Part shown: in pieces, positions 39,461 to 48,601 of the stretch
Layout: each line of letters starts with the position of its first letter
How positions within the stretch are numbered: the stretch's first letter is position 1
Source: Rhodomicrobium vannielii ATCC 17100
GTDB taxonomy: Bacteria > Pseudomonadota > Alphaproteobacteria > Rhizobiales > Rhodomicrobiaceae
Direction of reading: 5' to 3'
Length of the DNA: 64,000 nucleotides
Assembly: GCF_000166055.1 (NCBI RefSeq)
Contig: NC_014664.1
Location: 1,928,001-1,992,000 of the forward strand
Position numbers and translations under genes: made by a program
The notes under the pieces: generated by a model
What the model saw: only the letters and a program-made list of their open reading frames with translations
Database searches by the model: none
What the model was told of the DNA's origin: nothing

Positions 39461-39607
39461 AGAGCGAACGACGCGCTCTTGCCTCGTTGACAGGCGGTAC
39501 GATTTCAGTACGACACGCCTTTCGAGGAACGTCATAGTAGATTGATCTAGAAGACTTTTTCAGACCTAGCGTTCCAATCCATCATGGGTGCAGTGCAGAA
39601 TTTCCAC
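39461..39607. repeat. dusA-type att repeat, left copy
   Basis: About 130-147 bases similar to 59513-59658, in the same orientation. The shared stretch includes the truncated dusA start and, beyond it, a block with GTCGTACTGAAATCGTACC (minus strand), i.e. GTCGTAC and ATCGTAC as direct repeats, resembling integrase arm sites. It is interpreted as one end of an integrative segment in dusA. Confidence 0.7.
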
Positions 39608-39642
39608 GTGCTGAAGTTGTACTTGCCGATCGCCTGTTTCAT
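39547..39642 (-). pseudogene. Truncated 5' end of dusA (tRNA-dihydrouridine synthase A)
   Basis: From the ATG at 39642 the minus strand reads MKQAIGKYNFSTWKFCTAPM, then MDWNARSEKVF and a stop. FC(T/V)APMMDWTDRHCR is the diagnostic N-terminus of DusA. Here it stops matching after MDW, where known dusA-specific integrative elements recombine. The remaining ~300 residues are absent. Confidence 0.75.
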
Positions 39643-39988
39643 TGCTCATGTGTCTGCTGGTGTGTTGGTGGGCATCAAACGGAAGAAGTGGCTGTGCAGC
39701 ATGAGCCAATTTGCACCATACCGGAAGTCTCCCGCCTCCGCCTTCGGCAAATCCATTCTTGCCATGGAAGTTAGGCGCTATCGCTCCCTGTTTCTTGCTT
39801 AAAGCGTCGATCTCAACGATTTCGGCGCGGCGCGCTACCGAGTAGCGGATCTTTGCCTGTACCCGCCGAGCCGGAACCGAAAATGACGATTCGTCCTTTC
39901 CGGATGGCTGTATTAAGTAACTTGTTTGGTCGGGCTTCGTTTTGTGAATGCGTGGACGATGCATCAAGCCTTTAGGAGCGAAAACGAA
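39643..39988. other. Gene-free stretch between dusA fragment and terminator
   Basis: About 345 bases upstream of the dusA fragment on its strand. The frames open here are not protein-like. It could contain the native or element-borne dusA promoter. Confidence 0.4.
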
Positions 39989-40010
39989 AACGGCGCCCAA
40001 CGGCGCCGTT
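39976..40010 (-). terminator. Rho-independent terminator of the porin gene
   Basis: On the minus strand, a perfect 9-bp stem (AACGGCGCC/GGCGCCGTT, loop GTTG, 39989-40010) is followed by a T-rich stretch (TTCGTTTTCGC). It lies 21 bases after the porin stop codon. Confidence 0.85.
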
Positions 40011-40031
40011 CCGCAATCCAAAGTGATCGAC

Positions 40032-40784
40032 CTACTTCAGCGACTCATAGCTGTGACCGAAGTGATAGTTAAGGCCGACACGCACGGTGTGGAAAGCGTC
40101 GTCTTCCAGTTTTGTACCCTCTAAATCTGTGTAGTGTTGACCGGTGCTTGTGTCAACGGGGTTATTCTTTCCAAGATTGATGTATTGGTACTCAGCCTTC
40201 AGAGACCACGCTGGCGCTAATTTATATTCGACGCCGCCGCCAACAACATAGCCAGTGGCGTTGCCATCAAACTTAAATTCCCCCGCGCCAAGATGGCGGG
40301 CGTCATAGTCATTCTTGATCCCGCCGTAGGCAAAGCCGCCCGTCGCATACACGAGCGCGCTGTCGATGGCGTATCCGAGACGCCCACGGACAGTTCCGAA
40401 CCAATCAACCTTGGATGAGTATTTATAAGTAGCGGAATCGACGCCCGAGTCGCTGATATCAGAACCCTGGATATCCGCCTCGATGCCAAGCACGAGGTTG
40501 GGATGAACGAAGCCCTGCAGATTATAGCCAATCTGGCCGCCGCCGAAACCACCCTCGGGAGAGAGACCGTAGAAAGGATAATTAGGGTCCACATAAGCCA
40601 GCTGATCGCTTGACTGGCTCCAGGCGTAGCCGCCGTTCACGCCAGCATAGAAGCCTGTCCAGGTCGCAACATACGGCGCGTCCTTGAGGCCACCGCCGGC
40701 CGGCGCACGATATAAGTCAGCCGCATTTGCGGAGACTGTAAGAGCAATCGCGCTTACCGTACCAATAATTCCAAGACGTATCAT
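40032..40784 (-). CDS. Omp25/Opa-type outer-membrane beta-barrel protein
   Basis: 250 aa from the ATG at 40784, which has GGGGAA just upstream. A signal peptide (GIIGTVSAIALTVSANA) is followed by the alphaproteobacterial Omp25/31 signature TWTGFYAGVNGGYAWS. Alternating beta strands follow, with VRGRLGYAIDSALVYATGGF and a C-terminal strand ending HTVRVGLNYHFG then a short tail. Such 8-stranded barrels are abundant outer-membrane proteins of Hyphomicrobiales. It is transcribed alone and has its own terminator. It sits just inside the dusA-bounded segment. Confidence 0.92.
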   Translation of the reverse strand: MIRLGIIGTVSAIALTVSANAADLYRAPAGGGLKDAPYVATWTGFYAGVNGGYAWSQSSDQLAYVDPNYPFYGLSPEGGFGGGQIGYNLQGFVHPNLVLGIEADIQGSDISDSGVDSATYKYSSKVDWFGTVRGRLGYAIDSALVYATGGFAYGGIKNDYDARHLGAGEFKFDGNATGYVVGGGVEYKLAPAWSLKAEYQYINLGKNNPVDTSTGQHYTDLEGTKLEDDAFHTVRVGLNYHFGHSYESLK

Positions 40785-40981
40785 ACCATTCCCCATGATA
40801 AAGACCATACCCCGACTTTTGCAGTTAACCCAAATAGTCTGAACTCGTAAGCAACCTGTGGTTGCCATGCCTGACTATAGTGTTGGCGTTGCAAATAGGT
40901 CACCGATTTAGAGCCGCATTAACTGAAATAATAGAAATAAATTTTGCATAAGCAGTGATCACCACTGAGGAAGCCAGCTCG

Positions 40982-43570
40982 TCATCGTGATGCAGCAATC
41001 CCGTCAAGCAGTCGTTGGGCCTCGTGTCTGGTCGGGTTTGCCTCCGCAAGATCTGTCAACAGACTCCTCGCTGCCTCGCGGTCGACGCGGACCAGCGCTG
41101 ACGCGAGTGAAAGAAGCGGCATATAGGCGGGCTCGAAATCCGAACTTGTGCGAACCACCGCAAGCAAAGGCTCACGCACCCTCCGCACCATCTCATTTAC
41201 ATCGTTACTCGGCGAAACGCCGAGACCGGCCTTGAGGAACTGATTCCGCGCCTTCCAATATGCCGCGAGGCGGGCCTCCGCGTCGGACTCCCCGTTCACG
41301 GGGGCGAGCAGCACTTGCTGCGGCTGCGGTCTGAAACGATCGATAAGATCGACGAGCCTTTCGCCTGAAGGGCCGAGCGGCGTATAGACGGTAGACGGGG
41401 CGCGGAATGTAACCAGCGGGCGATCGTCAGTATTGAGGGGACCGTCTCCGGCGACCCCCCGCAAATCGTCTGGACCGGCGACGAATGCGCCAAACAGCGC
41501 ATAGGGATCGTCAAGCCGCGAGTCTTTCAATTTTTGCTGAAGCTGCGGATCGCTCAGCCGCGCATCGAGCCAATTGGCGGAGAACCGCATCGGCTTCGTT
41601 CCGCTGACCAGCGCCAGAAGCGGCGTTTGCAGGCTGTAATGCGCCAGATAAGCGGTTGCGTTCGGATAAACGGACTGGAACGTCCGAGTAATTGTGCCAA
41701 GTGTTTCCAGGTCAAGCTGATGGAGCGGCAGCCACTGGCAGAAAATGCCCCCCTCAGCAAGGCGGGCGCGGATCGCCGCGAAATGCTCCCGCGTGTAGAG
41801 CGAGCCCGATCCGTCCAGAGCTGGGTGGAACAAGTCTGCGACAATAACGTCGTATTTATTGTCTGACGCCTGTATGTAGCGGCGAGCATCCGCCGCCAGC
41901 AGACGCAGCTTTGGCATCTTCCTGAAGTCACCGGTAACCGCTTCGAAGTTGGGCAGAAGCGAGAGGATTTCGGGAACGAGTTCAACGCCGTCGGCCTCAA
42001 GCCCGGGAAAGTCGGCTGCTCCGGCGAAAGTTGCGCCCGTGCCGATGCCGAGAAATAGAGCCCTTTTCGGATCAGGATGCAGCAAGAGTGGAATATGTGA
42101 CTGGCGCCGGTCGGAGAACTTCGTCGCAGTGCTTCCCATCCGAAAATGGTTGTCTACCTTGAGATAGCGAATGTCTTTGTCGTCCGCTACAACGCTCACT
42201 GCCGCGATCACGCCTTCGACATATTCCAGAACACGGCCGCCCGGAGGAACGCTCACATTATTCAAGTTGAGCGGAAGGAGCAGGAGGGCAAGTCCCGCGG
42301 CAAGGCCCAGGCTCGCCGGCAGCAGTGCGCGCGGGCCGCGCTGCGGGATCATCACAAGATAGCACAGGCTCACAGCAGTTAGGGTTAAGAGCGAACCCAG
42401 CATAGGCAGAGCCACAACGCCAAAGAGAATCGGCGCTAGCGCCGCGCCAAGGGTGTTGAATGCCAAGGCTCGGCCTAACCCGCCTGACGCCCCTCGCGCG
42501 CCCTGCGCAAGATGGCTGAAAAGGGCGCCCATCACTATGGTCGGCAGCAGAAAGACAAGACTTGCTATCCCGATCTCCGAGGCAACGGACCCCGCGAAAG
42601 AGCGGCCGAAAAGGTTCAGCAGGAAGTCGTATGCGGCAGGCGCAGCGGATAGCAGCACAATTCCGAAAAGGCATGCTCCACATGCCGCTTGAAGCAGCCG
42701 CGTCAGGGTGGCGTCGAAATCCCCCCCGCGCACGAAACGCTGATAAAGAGCCGCGCCTAGCGCCGTTCCGAGCAGATAGACGGACAGCGCCGACGCGAAG
42801 CTGTAGACCGTATTTTCCATCACCTGGGCGAGCGCACGGACGACCAGCACCTCATAGCCAATGCCGATCAACCCAGTGATGAACAGCGTGACGAACAAGC
42901 GTCCACCACCGGGGATTGCCGAGGCCGCATCGACGGGAGGACGCACTGATTCTCCGCGGGCCGCCCCCAGCGCCACACCGGTTGCGCAAAGGACATTGGC
43001 GGCCGCGAGCGTCAAAAGCGCACCGCTCACGCCGAGGTGCGGAACAATGACGAAGGTGGTGAGAAGCGCGCCCGCGAAGGCGCCAAATGTATTCGCTGCG
43101 TAAAGAGCGCCGACCGACCAGCCGTCCTGCGCCAACCGAGAGAAGAGGCGCTCCATAGCAGGTAGCGTGCCACCCATCGCCACGGTTGCGGGGAGCAAGA
43201 GCGCAAAGGGAACAATGAAAGCGATGGCCCAATGAAGAGCGGGCGAGGGATCGGCGCCGATAAGCGTGGCGACAAAGCGGTTTGCCGCCGGGATCAACGC
43301 GACGAGCGCCACCGACCAGACCGCAATGATCAGCTCGAAGGCGGCATACCATCGCCCCGGAACGCGACTGCGCGAGACTGGACCGTCGAGCGCCCAAGCG
43401 CCGAGCGCAAGCCCGGAGAAGAACGCGGCAATTACGGCAAGAACGGCAATAATCTCGTGACCCAGGCCGACCGAGAGCATGCGTGTCCACACGATCTCGT
43501 AGCCGAGCCCGGCAAATCCCGACAAAAATAGAAGCACATAGAGAAGCGTCAGATGGAGACTGCGGCTCAC
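40982..43570 (-). CDS. Membrane-fused spermidine synthase-like protein
   Basis: 862 aa from GTG at 43570; a longer TTG start (43648) would fall in an intercistronic hairpin. About 12-14 membrane helices occupy residues ~1-440 (with GFAGLGYEIVWTRMLSVGLG and GLIGIGYEVLVVRALAQVME as repeated motifs). Then comes a Rossmann methyltransferase-like domain of the spermidine synthase family (LFLGIGTGATFAGA ~500; ADARRYIQASDNKYDVIVAD ~570). The C-terminal ~150 residues are helical. Such fused proteins do not necessarily make spermidine; their substrate is unknown. It follows the DUF3604 gene on the same strand, so a shared pathway is likely. Confidence 0.85.
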   Translation of the reverse strand: MSRSLHLTLLYVLLFLSGFAGLGYEIVWTRMLSVGLGHEIIAVLAVIAAFFSGLALGAWALDGPVSRSRVPGRWYAAFELIIAVWSVALVALIPAANRFVATLIGADPSPALHWAIAFIVPFALLLPATVAMGGTLPAMERLFSRLAQDGWSVGALYAANTFGAFAGALLTTFVIVPHLGVSGALLTLAAANVLCATGVALGAARGESVRPPVDAASAIPGGGRLFVTLFITGLIGIGYEVLVVRALAQVMENTVYSFASALSVYLLGTALGAALYQRFVRGGDFDATLTRLLQAACGACLFGIVLLSAAPAAYDFLLNLFGRSFAGSVASEIGIASLVFLLPTIVMGALFSHLAQGARGASGGLGRALAFNTLGAALAPILFGVVALPMLGSLLTLTAVSLCYLVMIPQRGPRALLPASLGLAAGLALLLLPLNLNNVSVPPGGRVLEYVEGVIAAVSVVADDKDIRYLKVDNHFRMGSTATKFSDRRQSHIPLLLHPDPKRALFLGIGTGATFAGAADFPGLEADGVELVPEILSLLPNFEAVTGDFRKMPKLRLLAADARRYIQASDNKYDVIVADLFHPALDGSGSLYTREHFAAIRARLAEGGIFCQWLPLHQLDLETLGTITRTFQSVYPNATAYLAHYSLQTPLLALVSGTKPMRFSANWLDARLSDPQLQQKLKDSRLDDPYALFGAFVAGPDDLRGVAGDGPLNTDDRPLVTFRAPSTVYTPLGPSGERLVDLIDRFRPQPQQVLLAPVNGESDAEARLAAYWKARNQFLKAGLGVSPSNDVNEMVRRVREPLLAVVRTSSDFEPAYMPLLSLASALVRVDREAARSLLTDLAEANPTRHEAQRLLDGIAASR

Positions 43571-43633
43571 GATATTTCCGATCGGGCTTGGAATGCTGGC
43601 TTCGCCTACAGCGGGCTGCCTGCTTGACGCGAT

Positions 43634-43662
43634 GGGAAGGGTGCCCAAAGGGCCCCCTTCCC
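43634..43662. other. Intercistronic hairpin between DUF3604 gene and membrane synthase
   Basis: GGGAAGGG-T-GCCC-AAA-GGGC-C-CCCTTCCC: a 12-bp stem with one mismatch and a 3-base loop, in the 121-base gap between the two minus-strand genes. There is no T-run, so partial termination or mRNA stabilisation is more likely than a full stop. Confidence 0.55.
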
Positions 43663-43691
43663 TGATCTGGTTAGAAAACGCGACTTAGGGT

Positions 43692-45776
43692 TTACGACGC
43701 GCTTCCCTTGATCTGGATGAAGATCGGGTTGGCGAAGAAGGAGAGGTCGCTCCAGCCCTCGATGTCGGCTTCGAACTTGCCGTTGACGTGCGCCGGGCAA
43801 GCCGGATCGGAACACTTGATGTTGTTCGAGCCAATATCGTCGCGCAGCGGGTTGCCGTCCGCATCACGCTTGTTAGGCGTGCCTGCCGGAAGGTTGCTGC
43901 CGCGAACCCGGATGTATTTATTGGCGGTGACTGAACGTATGACGTATGTGACTGTCTTCCACTCGCTGGCCGCCTTGACGGGGAAGTTCCAGCTCTTGGC
44001 GATCTTGGTAGTGGCTGGCGCAAGCGGATCCTTATAAGCGTCGGGATTTGCGCTGGCCGTGTAGGGCGCATGAACATCGCCCTGAATCAGATCGATCTGT
44101 GCAACCATCGGCTTGTTTATCGGCTGCTTGATGCCGAGTTGCAACAGAGCAGGATTATTGAAGCTATAGGGGCTCAGATTTGTGCCGTTTGGATCGTGCA
44201 CCGCGATGGTCACGGTGACATCAGCGCCACTGTTCACGGTGAGCGTCTCGCCCATGGTGGCGCAAGCGTTGGCGGTGCAAGCCTTGAACGACATATCGTC
44301 GATCAAGCCGCCCATAGCGACAAAGTTATTGCCGCTGCGAAGCCCGTTTACGATGTCCTGAGCGGGGCCAGCACTGGTTTTACGAACGAAGGTCCAGTTT
44401 TTCTGATATTCGCCGGGCCAGAAATCCTGGGTCGAGTACTTGTCGAACGGGGCGAAGTTCCCGCGATTATGCCAATCCGAGGAGGCAAAGAACCAATAGT
44501 GGCGGCCTTCGGAGAGCATGGCATCCCACATGGTGCGGACGCCGGGTTTACATAGCGTCACGCCAGTAGGGTTGGCGTTGGACGGAATTCCCGCGAAGCG
44601 GCCGTTCGGGCCGAAATCGGCCGCGGTGAGCGCTTTACCGTCGAAGTCGTAACCAGGTTTTGCAGATTCCGCAGCGGCATAGCAGCCGGTGCCGCCGTAG
44701 GTAAATTGTCCCGCAGACCCGTTAGGTGAGCGGTCGGCGCTGTATTCGCCGCGGTTCGAGGCTGCCTGGTGGCCGGGCTGGCTTTCGAAACCGAAGGCGA
44801 CGTCCGGGGCGGCGTTATTCCAATCGCGCAGGTGCTCGATGTTATAGCCTCGATTCTGACCCGGCACGAAAGCGCCAGCCCGTTCGAGATGCGCGGGCAC
44901 GGCATAGGCGGCGCCAGCATGCTTCTCCTGCATCCAGTAGACGGCCGCTGTGGACTTCACATGCTCGCCGTTGTCAGCGATGTTGATGCCCTTCGTGCCC
45001 AGCGTGCTGTTGTAGTCACCGGTCCCTTGGTCGCTCTTGCCGGCCCCGAAGCGCGTGCGCAGCTTGTCGTTATCCGCGTTGGTGATTTCGCAGGTCCAGC
45101 CCTGACCACCGCCTCCGCTGGTGTCGTCGCTATTTACGGCGAAGCAGTATTCGAACTGGGCCTGCCCGTTGACGTTCGGAACCGCAGCGTACTGCCCGGT
45201 AATAATGGCGGTGCTGGTATGCTCATGGGCGGGCACCACCCACTCCATGCCTGCCATGATCGGCTGTTGAAGGGCGTTTCGCCGCTCGATAAGGTCCGGA
45301 AACTGATACTCCTGCAGGCTCTGCCAGCGCCACATCTGTTGAGCGGAGCGCACCGTGCCGTTGGCATTGTGGCCGGTGTTTGAGGTCGTGGTCGGGGCAG
45401 GATCGCCCTTGATGGCTGCTTTGCCGACCGTGTCCTCCCAAAGCTTGCCCTGGCCGTCATCCGGGCCGTCATAGGCGAAATCGTCGAACCGGCAGTCGCG
45501 CGGGTAGGCGCCGCCATGGTCGGTGTGAACGAACCAATCGAGATTGACCATCGACTGGGTGGCCAGCGTCTTCACGCTGACTGCGCCGTCGGCGCATGTA
45601 GTGTGATTGTGGAAGTCGCCGGACATATAGGCGCCCGCCGCCGTGTACTTGCTGTTGAAATCCCCAGCCAGCACGGCTGACGGAGCCATGAGGCTTGCCG
45701 CAGCCACTGTCAGCGCCGTCACGCTGACGCTTGCTAACATTACCTTCTTCACAAGTCTTCCCCCAAATTTGCCCAT
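43692..45776 (-). CDS. Secreted DUF3604 (PHP-like) protein
   Basis: 694 aa. It has a signal peptide (VMLASVSVTALTVAAASLMA, cleaved near AVLAGDF). Metal-binding motifs of the PHP/DUF3604 type are GDFHNHTTCADG (~53-64) and WFVHTDHGG (~80-88); further on come GMEWVVPAHEHTS and YWFFASSDWHNRG. DUF3604 proteins are large periplasmic or exported proteins, likely metal-dependent hydrolases, with no assigned substrate. It is first in a leftward transcript with the membrane synthase and divergent from the PpiC-HupE genes. A PHO-box-like site lies 33-50 bases upstream. Confidence 0.88.
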   Translation of the reverse strand: MGKFGGRLVKKVMLASVSVTALTVAAASLMAPSAVLAGDFNSKYTAAGAYMSGDFHNHTTCADGAVSVKTLATQSMVNLDWFVHTDHGGAYPRDCRFDDFAYDGPDDGQGKLWEDTVGKAAIKGDPAPTTTSNTGHNANGTVRSAQQMWRWQSLQEYQFPDLIERRNALQQPIMAGMEWVVPAHEHTSTAIITGQYAAVPNVNGQAQFEYCFAVNSDDTSGGGGQGWTCEITNADNDKLRTRFGAGKSDQGTGDYNSTLGTKGINIADNGEHVKSTAAVYWMQEKHAGAAYAVPAHLERAGAFVPGQNRGYNIEHLRDWNNAAPDVAFGFESQPGHQAASNRGEYSADRSPNGSAGQFTYGGTGCYAAAESAKPGYDFDGKALTAADFGPNGRFAGIPSNANPTGVTLCKPGVRTMWDAMLSEGRHYWFFASSDWHNRGNFAPFDKYSTQDFWPGEYQKNWTFVRKTSAGPAQDIVNGLRSGNNFVAMGGLIDDMSFKACTANACATMGETLTVNSGADVTVTIAVHDPNGTNLSPYSFNNPALLQLGIKQPINKPMVAQIDLIQGDVHAPYTASANPDAYKDPLAPATTKIAKSWNFPVKAASEWKTVTYVIRSVTANKYIRVRGSNLPAGTPNKRDADGNPLRDDIGSNNIKCSDPACPAHVNGKFEADIEGWSDLSFFANPIFIQIKGSAS

Positions 45777-45808
45777 AAAAGCGCATGCCGAAAATATATA
45801 AAGATGAT

Positions 45809-45826
45809 CTGTAATAAAACTGTCAT
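45809..45826 (+). promoter_or_regulatory. PHO-box-like site in the DUF3604/PpiC divergent region
   Basis: CTGTAAT-AAAA-CTGTCAT: two 7-base units separated by 4 A/T bases, 13 of 14 positions matching CTGTCAT-N4-CTGTCAT. The site is 32 bases from the DUF3604 start and 262 bases from the ppiC start; the strand favours rightward transcription. Binding by PhoB is inferred. The remainder of 45777-46087 shows no gene. Confidence 0.55.
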
Positions 45827-46087
45827 CTTATGATTCAGGCGCACGCTGCGAGCCGATCTAATCAGGGAAACATAACGGATTAATGAAACATTTGTGAAAT
45901 TTGAAGGGTGTGTTTCTACATATCTGCTCGCGGAAGTTATGGTGTTGCGCTATGGCCTGTGATGAATGAAATTGTAATCTGTTCCCCCTGTTATTCTTGA
46001 CAATGCAATCTACGCTTGTTTATAGCCCCTCGATCGCAGTCAATGCGTCAGTTCCAACATTTGCCGACCCTTCGAGGGCCTCCGAGA

Positions 46088-46993
46088 ATGAAGAGTTCAA
46101 CGTTGCTGCGGGAGCCCCTGCTACACTTTCTAGTGCTGGGGTTGCTGATTTTTGCGGCCGACCACTATATCCGTCCTCCTGATCGGCTTACCATCACCAT
46201 CAATAATGCAGTTGAAAGGGAACTCGTCACGCTGTTCAAGGATGCGCGCGGCAGAGAACCCACAGACTATGAACTGAATCAGCTCTTCAGTCGCTGGCTG
46301 CAGAACGAAGTCTACTATCGCGAGGCGCTCGGGCTCGGGCTTGACCAGGGCGACGAGATGTTCCGCTCCCGCCTCGTCCTTAAAATGCGGGAGGTGGTAA
46401 TGGGCAATCTGGTCGTTCCCACCCCGTCAAATGATGAGCTAAAAGGCTGGTTCGAGTCGCACAGGGCCAACTACGATTCGCCTGAGCGCTTTGACGTTAG
46501 CCAGTTCTTCGTCGCAGATCTCAAAACCGGCAATCAGAAACAGGTTAGCGATCTACTCGAAACTGTGCGGGAGGCGGTGCCGCAGCCCTACACCGACCAG
46601 GTTCGCAGCTATCGGAATCTCTCACCCGAAAATCTCAGTCAGGTGTTTGGGTCCGATTTCGCGGCCGCCCTCCTTGCGAACCGCGACACGACATGGCGCG
46701 TGCTTCAATCCAAGCAGGGGTGGCATATCGCCCGCGTCGATGCCCTCCACCCAGCAGTCCCGGCTGTGTTCGACGAAGTGAAACACATAGTGAAGGCGGA
46801 TTGGGAAGCGGCCCAGAGGAGGCAAAAAGCCCTCGAAGCGATCCGGGACATGCGCATGCGTTACACAATCGTGATGTCTCATGCAAAGCGGCTCGAGACA
46901 GCGTTCAACACTGCTACGAGCGACAAGCCCGGCGAGGAGTTCGACGCTTCGGCTCTGGTCGAGCCCAAGCAGACTTGGGCGGAAGATAAATGA
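46088..46993 (+). CDS. PpiC-type peptidyl-prolyl isomerase, membrane-anchored
   Basis: 301 aa from the ATG at 46088 (GAGGG nine bases upstream); earlier in-frame starts lack a ribosome site. A signal/anchor helix (LLHFLVLGLLIFAADHYI) is followed by an N-terminal SurA-like chaperone part (LNQLFSRWLQNEVYYREALG) and a parvulin domain (~130-240; RFDVSQFFVADLKTGNQ, WHIARVDALHPA). Such periplasmic foldases help secreted or outer-membrane proteins mature. It overlaps the following HupE gene by 4 bases. Its partner may be a cluster protein such as the DUF3604 product. Confidence 0.85.
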   Translation: MKSSTLLREPLLHFLVLGLLIFAADHYIRPPDRLTITINNAVERELVTLFKDARGREPTDYELNQLFSRWLQNEVYYREALGLGLDQGDEMFRSRLVLKMREVVMGNLVVPTPSNDELKGWFESHRANYDSPERFDVSQFFVADLKTGNQKQVSDLLETVREAVPQPYTDQVRSYRNLSPENLSQVFGSDFAAALLANRDTTWRVLQSKQGWHIARVDALHPAVPAVFDEVKHIVKADWEAAQRRQKALEAIRDMRMRYTIVMSHAKRLETAFNTATSDKPGEEFDASALVEPKQTWAEDK

Positions 46994-47976
46994 GAAAGGG
47001 GGCGCTACTGATCCTTTCTCTGGCGGCGGTCCTCGGGGTGATGCTGCTGGCGGTGCAAACGGCTGCTTATGCCCATGACACGCCGATTGCAGTCCTGCAG
47101 ATCAAGGAGGACACGCCGGGCCGCTATACTACGAAGTGGGTGTTCGAATCCTCCAAAGGCATCAGCCCCCCCTCGGTGGTCTTCCCTCCGCATTGCAAAT
47201 CTGCGCCCCCTCTCCTGGAATGCGGCGACCGTAAGCTCGTCGGCACGCTTACCGTGGAGAAACTCGGCGAGATTTACTCGGGCGCGGTGGTCCAGATCAC
47301 GTTTGCGGACGGAAAAACGCAGTCCACGACCTTAACTGGCGGCAACCCGAGCCTGACCATGGGACCGGGCGACGGCGCGAGTCTGGGTGCCATTACTGAC
47401 CTTGTCAGAGCCTATATCTCCATCGGCTTCGAGCACATCCTGCTCGGCGTCGATCATCTGATGTTCGTTCTGGGGCTCATCTGGCTCGTGCGCTCGCGAT
47501 GGATGCTGGTCAAGACCATCACCGCCTTCACGGTGGCTCACTCCATCACGCTCGCCGCGGCGACGCTGGGCTGGGTGGGAGTGCCGGAGCGCGCGGTCAA
47601 CGCATCGATTGCCCTGTCAATTGTGTTCGTCGGCATCGAGATTATCAAGCTTCAGCGTGGGCAAGTCGGGCTAACCGTTCGACATCCATGGGTCGTGGCG
47701 TTTGCCTTCGGGCTGCTGCATGGCTTCGGCTTTTCAACCGCATTGGTCAAGCTCGGACTGCCGCAAGATAGCGTTCTGCTGGCATTGCTCGCATTCAATG
47801 TCGGCGTCGAAATCGGACAAATCGTTTTCGTGTTCGTCGTGCTCGCCCTCCAATGGGCGCACCGCATGCTGGAAGTACGGTTCGATCCCCGGTTCGATCC
47901 AGCGCCGGCCTACGCGATTGGGTCAATTGCGATGTTCTGGTTCATCGGTCGGATGAGCGTGATATTGGGCGCGTAA
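46990..47976 (+). CDS. HupE/UreJ family membrane protein with periplasmic N-domain
   Basis: 328 aa. It has a signal peptide (ILSLAAVLGVMLLAVQTAAYA), a periplasmic domain of about 110 residues and then six membrane helices. The family metal motif appears as GFEHILLGVDHLMFVLGLIW (~150) and later FGLLHGFGFSTALVK. HupE/UreJ proteins are nickel (or other divalent cation) permeases linked to hydrogenase or urease; no such enzyme is visible here, so the substrate is open. First of three HupE-like genes in a row; coupled to ppiC upstream. Confidence 0.88.
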   Translation: MRKGALLILSLAAVLGVMLLAVQTAAYAHDTPIAVLQIKEDTPGRYTTKWVFESSKGISPPSVVFPPHCKSAPPLLECGDRKLVGTLTVEKLGEIYSGAVVQITFADGKTQSTTLTGGNPSLTMGPGDGASLGAITDLVRAYISIGFEHILLGVDHLMFVLGLIWLVRSRWMLVKTITAFTVAHSITLAAATLGWVGVPERAVNASIALSIVFVGIEIIKLQRGQVGLTVRHPWVVAFAFGLLHGFGFSTALVKLGLPQDSVLLALLAFNVGVEIGQIVFVFVVLALQWAHRMLEVRFDPRFDPAPAYAIGSIAMFWFIGRMSVILGA

Positions 47977-47986
47977 GGAGAGGGAA

Positions 47987-48601
47987 ATGGCGCATTCTTA
48001 TCGGTTTGGTCTTGGTTCTCTGGCTGCATTTGCCTTGTGTTTGACGGCGTCATCTCCGGCCTTCGCGCATACGCAGGTCGGGGTAGCTGGCGGCTTTCTC
48101 AGCGGCTTCACCCACCCAATCTTCGGGGCCGACCATCTGGTTGCGATGGTCGCTGTGGGCTTGTGGGGAGCCCAGCTCGGAAGCCCGGCCATCTGGGTGC
48201 TCCCGATCGCTTTCCCCTCGGTTATGGCCATCGGCGGATTGTTCGGCGTGCTTGGCGTGCCGCTGCCGATGGTGGAGCTTCTCGTTTCCGGTTCGGCCGT
48301 CGTATTGGGCCTCATGGTAGCGCTGAACGCGCGTCCGCCGCTTGTCATCGCGGGGCTCATCGTTGCCGCCTTCGCCATCTTCCATGGTCATGCACATGGC
48401 GCCGAACTGCCGGAGGCCGCCAATCCGCTTGCCTACGGCGTCGGCTTCGTCCTCGCCACCGGACTGCTGCATCTTTGCGGCATTATCATAGGGCTTCTCG
48501 TCGCCTGGCCGATGGGCGCACGGCTGGTGCGGGGCTGCGGCGTCCTGATCGCATGCCTCGGATGTTACTTCGTTGCTGGCTGGGCCGGGGCCATCGCATG
48601 A
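47987..48601 (+). CDS. HupE/UreJ family transporter
   Basis: 204 aa, the standard HupE length. The signal peptide ends at SPAFA, immediately followed by His. Six helices; the canonical motif FTHPIFGADHLVAMVAVGLW (~43-62) and a His-rich FAIFHGHAHGAELPEAA (~126-142). It is the most canonical of the three family members. It overlaps the next gene by 4 bases (ATGA). Confidence 0.9.
   Translation: MAHSYRFGLGSLAAFALCLTASSPAFAHTQVGVAGGFLSGFTHPIFGADHLVAMVAVGLWGAQLGSPAIWVLPIAFPSVMAIGGLFGVLGVPLPMVELLVSGSAVVLGLMVALNARPPLVIAGLIVAAFAIFHGHAHGAELPEAANPLAYGVGFVLATGLLHLCGIIIGLLVAWPMGARLVRGCGVLIACLGCYFVAGWAGAIA

Noticed and set aside
39057-39545. Frames encoding YDFSTTR at both 39.5 and 59.6 kb, first taken for a shared transposase end
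   Set aside because: The repeat is better explained on the minus strand as the dusA start plus element end; no transposase motifs are present.
39566-40021. A 151-codon minus-strand frame covering the dusA fragment
   Set aside because: The frame is out of register with the recognisable DusA peptide and reads as low-quality sequence across the porin terminator.
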